Part shown: one piece after another, positions 60,760 to 64,000 of the stretch
Position numbering within the stretch: position 1 is the stretch's first letter
Layout: the number at the start of each line of letters is the position of its first letter
Assembly (NCBI GenBank): GCA_030765045.1
Contig: CM060962.1
Location: forward strand, 164,330,899 to 164,394,898
From: Tenodera sinensis
Lineage: Eukaryota; Arthropoda; Insecta; Mantodea; Mantidae
Length of the DNA stretch: 64,000 nucleotides
Reading direction: 5' to 3'
Notes under the pieces: model-generated
Told to the model about the DNA's origin: nothing
What the model saw: the letters and a program-made list of their open reading frames with translations, nothing else
The model's database searches: none
Position numbers and translations under genes: made by a program

Positions 60760-61000
60760 CTCCCTTTGTGTAGGACTTACACCCCCTAGGACTTACAAGC
60801 CTGTGCCTAGGATCAGACGCCTGTCGGGGAGCACAGGAATCTATGGATCGGACAGAGTGAAGACCAGGAAGAGGGTGGTCAGCCAACCACCAGGTATGAG
60901 AGAGAGGAAGAGGATGATATGAAATGCAGGCGAAATCTATGAGTGGAAAGGTGATGATGGAGCCAAGAAAAGAAAGGACAGAGTCGGAAAATGACAGAGC
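60760..61000 (-). repeat. SINE body fragment, reverse
   Basis: Shares GATGATATGAAATGC-GGCGAAA and the GGGTGGTCAGCC block with 30415-30480. No head. 61000-61870 has nothing else recognised. Confidence 0.5.
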
Positions 61001-61941
61001 TTTACATATTTCTTTCAACTATTTGCTATCTTCTATTACCAGAAGTTGACAAATTGGTCATAGAGATTGCGCGAATTGTGACGTCACAGAATGCAACTCG
61101 GCATGCACATGACGTATGGTTTGCAGAAGGGTCTTCAAAGTCGCAGTGACAGTTTAAAGAAACTTCTCTAACACACGTTTGATTTTACATATGCTTAATA
61201 CATTCACAGACAGATTGAAAAGGTTTTAACATTTAGTTTTCATAATTCATTCTTTATTTCATCTGGAGCATTATAGTTTCGCATACACCCAACGTTAATT
61301 CACAAGTACTGGCGTACAGCAGAGCACCAACTATTCAGCTCTCTGTTTTGACAGAATTGTATTATATTTGTATTAGGAACAGCAAATGGTAACAGATGTG
61401 ACTTCTTTAAGTGGAGTTCACTGAGCTGTAAATACAGGCGAGTTCGAATAAGACCGAATAACTTTAAGGCATGATTCAGGGAATATATTTGAGTATTTTT
61501 TTTATAGTAAATGTATATCCGTAAATGTCTTGTTATCGGGCTAGAGAGCATTTACGTTTTTAAAACACTGCATCTAGTTAGATGAAATTCCATTGAGCAG
61601 GTTGATATGCATTTTTACTACACGGCAGCCATTGAGAAGCAAAGCTTGCTACCTCCTGTCATTACCCCAACCTCAATAACATTCGCTACCCTGCAAATCC
61701 CACATCCTATCATTACGGTGGTTAACCCCTGAAAAGGGCAAGTACACATAAGACGCACCTCAGACTGTCCTCAGTCTGCCAACACTACTAAACCTCAGCC
61801 TCAGTTTTACTACAAGGCATTAGGAGAGTTTTGAAACAAGGATAGCTGTGTGTCATACAACAATACAGAACTCAATAAGGAAAAATTGAAGCTATTAACA
61901 GTGAAGCAACAAGATTCTAAAGTAAGAACAAATTAGAAACT

Positions 61942-63151
61942 AAATTATTTGCTTTATTTCCTAGCATTCCTAGAAAAAAGCTTTTGATTTTTTTTAAAAA
62001 AATGGTTAAATTCTTTAGAATTAGACAATGACTTAATAGATGATTTTGTAAAACTTACAAATCTTTGTTTAGATCAAAATTTCTTTAGTTTTAATGGTAA
62101 TTTTTTTCAACAAACTTCTGGCTTGGCAATGGGTAGTCCACTTTCGCCATTTCTTGCTAATCTTTTCATGAGTTTTTTTGAAACTCAAATTACAAAATCA
62201 TTCCCTCGAATTTTTAAAATATGGTATAGATATGTGGATGATATTTTTGCTGTTGTCCCTAAAAAACAGATAAATGATGCTTTAAAACTTTTAAATTTAC
62301 AAGATAAAGCTATACAATTCACTTTGGAAACTGAGAATAATGGATTCCTTTCATTTCTGGACTTAAAAATTAAAAGACATAACAATAAATTGAAATTTGG
62401 TATTTACAGAAAATATACTCATACTGATAATTACATAAAATATAAAAGTTTTAATCCTTTTGCACATAAATTTGCTGTTTTTAATAGTTTAATTTATAGG
62501 TTAATAAATATACTCCTTAATAAAGATGAATTTGACATAGAATATAAACACATTATTAACACTGCAGTAATTAATGGTTTTAATACAGATTTTATACATA
62601 AAAGGATAGAGGAATTTAAGTATCAAAAAGCTGTCAAAGAAGTTTCAACCCTTAAAAAAATAAAAGATAATTGTATTTTTAAAAAGTTTACTTACCATCC
62701 ATGGGCTAATAAAAAATTTACAAGGATTTTTAAAGAATATGGAATAAATTTGGTCCCTCAAAATAAATTTAATATACAAAATTTACTTAATTTTTCAAAA
62801 AAAGATAAAATACCAAATTATAAAAAATCTGGCATTTATCAATTTAGCTGTTTAGATTGTGATAAAGTTTATATTGGTAAAACTAAACGTAATCTAGAAA
62901 CCAGAATAAAAGAACATTTTAGAAATATTAAATATAAACAAACTGATAAATCAGCTGTGGCAGATCATTTTTGGTCATTTAATCATGAAATTAATTCAGA
63001 AGTTAAATTATTAAAACAATTAAGTAATCCAATAGATTTAATGGTTTGGGAAAAAATTTTTATTTTAAAAAACAGGAACTGTGTCATGAACTTCGAATTA
63101 CCATCTATAGATTGTATTTATAAATTTTTGGTTTCAGAGATTGGTAAATAA
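61942..63151 (+). pseudogene. Penelope-type reverse transcriptase and GIY-YIG endonuclease, 5'-truncated
   Basis: An upstream frame reads TKLFALFPSIPRKKLLIFFK; after a one-base shift near 61985-62000 the frame continues WLNSLELDNDLIDDFVKLTN and stays open to TAA at 63149-63151. Visible domains: reverse transcriptase motif SGLAMGSPLSPFLANLFM, catalytic YRYVDDIFA at about 62228, FLSFLDLKI and IYRKYTHTDNY (thumb start), then endonuclease SGIYQFSCLDCDKVYIGKTK with a following Arg/Glu/His segment (LETRIKEH) and a C tail WEKIFILKNRNCVMNFELP. The Cys-x2-Cys inside the GIY-YIG block is typical of Penelope-like elements. The finger half of the reverse transcriptase is missing, so it is not autonomous. 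Very AT-rich codon use. Confidence 0.9.
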
Positions 63152-63496
63152 AAATTGAATAAGAGTAATTGTTTTTCAGAAAAAATAAAAGATTGTAGCT
63201 TGGCAACGAGTTTGTTTATATGGCTTTGAGAATGAGCTGGACATAGCTTGAAACCCCAGGGTCAGCACCAAAACAATAAGATAAGTGAAGTTTTTAGTTT
63301 CTAATTTGTTCTTACTTTAGAATACAGAACTCTCTTGTAAATCTTCATTTAAGTATATGGCACTAAATTCATGTGTTTTGAAGTAGGTCAAACCTTTTAA
63401 CTGATCTATAATAATTGTTAAAAATTTCTACACCATTAAAAGGCTTCAAACATACTTAAAATAAGAACAAAACAAGAATTGAACAAGTGCATAAGT

Positions 63497-63752
63497 ATTC
63501 TAAAGTAAGAGCAAATTAGAAACTAAAAGCTTCACTTATCTTAGTAATGTTGCATGTTCTTTTTGAACAAGCTAACCCAGGGTTTCAAGTTGTCTCCAAC
63601 TCATTCTCAAAGCTATACCAAAAGAATATGTTATAGCTTTGAGAATGAGTTGGAGACAACTTGAAACCCTGGGTTAGCTTGTTCAAAAAGAACATGCAAC
63701 ATTACTAAGATAAGTGAAGTTTTTAGTTTCTAATTTGTTCTTACTTTAGAAT
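63497..63752. repeat. Near-perfect palindrome, 121-bp arms, 14-base loop
   Basis: Arms 63497-63617 and 63632-63752 match at about 119 of 121 positions. The right arm resembles the 3' end of the adjacent Penelope-like element (63220-63335). Confidence 0.95.
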
Positions 63753-64000
63753 CTTGTTGCTTCACTGTTAATAGCTTCAATTTTCCTTATTTAAGTGCAT
63801 AAGTGTTTATTAAAGATGTTTGAAATGATGACCTTGGACTTCGGAGCATAGTTGATAGTTTGTAGTAATGATTGCAGAATCCTTTCAAAAATACCTGGCA
63901 TAACACAAATAGCATCAAATGCTACGAAGATCCTGGTCATTAGTTTCTCTTCACCATTAACCAGTGTCTCATACACAAGAGGCTGCATATGTCTCCAAAG

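Larger units (their letters stand above)
61874..63791 (+). mobile_element. Penelope-like retroelement with inverted flanks
   Basis: Body 61912-63334 carries reverse transcriptase and GIY-YIG endonuclease. The left side 61874-61944 and right side 63722-63791 are inverted copies of each other (70/71 bases, one indel). The right part also holds a long palindrome (63497-63752). The element is truncated 5' in the reverse transcriptase. Confidence 0.82.

Noticed and set aside
45066..64000. FH1/FH2 exons of a full formin downstream
   Set aside because: No polyproline run and no FH2-like motif seen on the + strand in this stretch; they could still lie beyond the window.

Overview
The window looks like nuclear DNA of an insect. 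Five exons of one gene are spread over about 44 kb of the + strand and are separated by large introns full of transposons. Many tRNA-derived SINEs, Penelope-like elements, hAT, TTAA-target and TA-target DNA transposons, and long microsatellites point to a large, repeat-rich genome. A cockroach or other polyneopteran would fit, but that order-level guess is inference only.

The gene: exons at 892-1158, 15273-15434, 37822-38301, 39866-40101 and 44159-45065 join in one open frame of 683 codons (phases 0, 0, 0, 2) and end in TAG. The first exon is the C-terminal half of a formin-type FH3 (armadillo) domain. Coiled coils, an acidic segment and a Ser/Gln-rich tail follow. No proline-rich FH1 or actin-nucleating FH2 domain is present before the stop. 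That layout matches Multiple wing hairs (Mwh), the GBD-FH3 protein that restrains actin prehair formation downstream of planar cell polarity. The 5' exons (GBD and first half of FH3) lie left of the window. The putative 3' UTR carries a roughly 300-bp CTA triplet tract.

Introns, left to right: intron 1 (1159-15272) has SINEs, a nested copy of a common interspersed repeat (called Fam-A here), a TA-flanked MITE and a TIR element with an internal SINE. Intron 2 (15435-37821) has a 4.7-kb hAT with a perfect 8-bp target duplication and TTAA-type elements nested in it, a Tc1/mariner-like pseudogene, several Fam-A copies, a 48-bp minisatellite built from a SINE promoter, a 1.36-kb GT-rich tract, a second TTAA element and non-LTR fragments. 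Intron 3 is mostly unique AT-rich sequence with a 66-bp tandem duplication. Intron 4 has Fam-A copies and another TA-flanked MITE.

Downstream of the gene (45.8-64 kb) the DNA is AT-rich. It holds further Fam-A and SINE copies, two Penelope-like elements that each have inverted repeats around them, an (AATC)n tract, a hAT-like MITE and a near-perfect 121-bp-arm palindrome. No second host gene was recognised. All family assignments rest on reading the sequence by eye; no alignment or database search was run.
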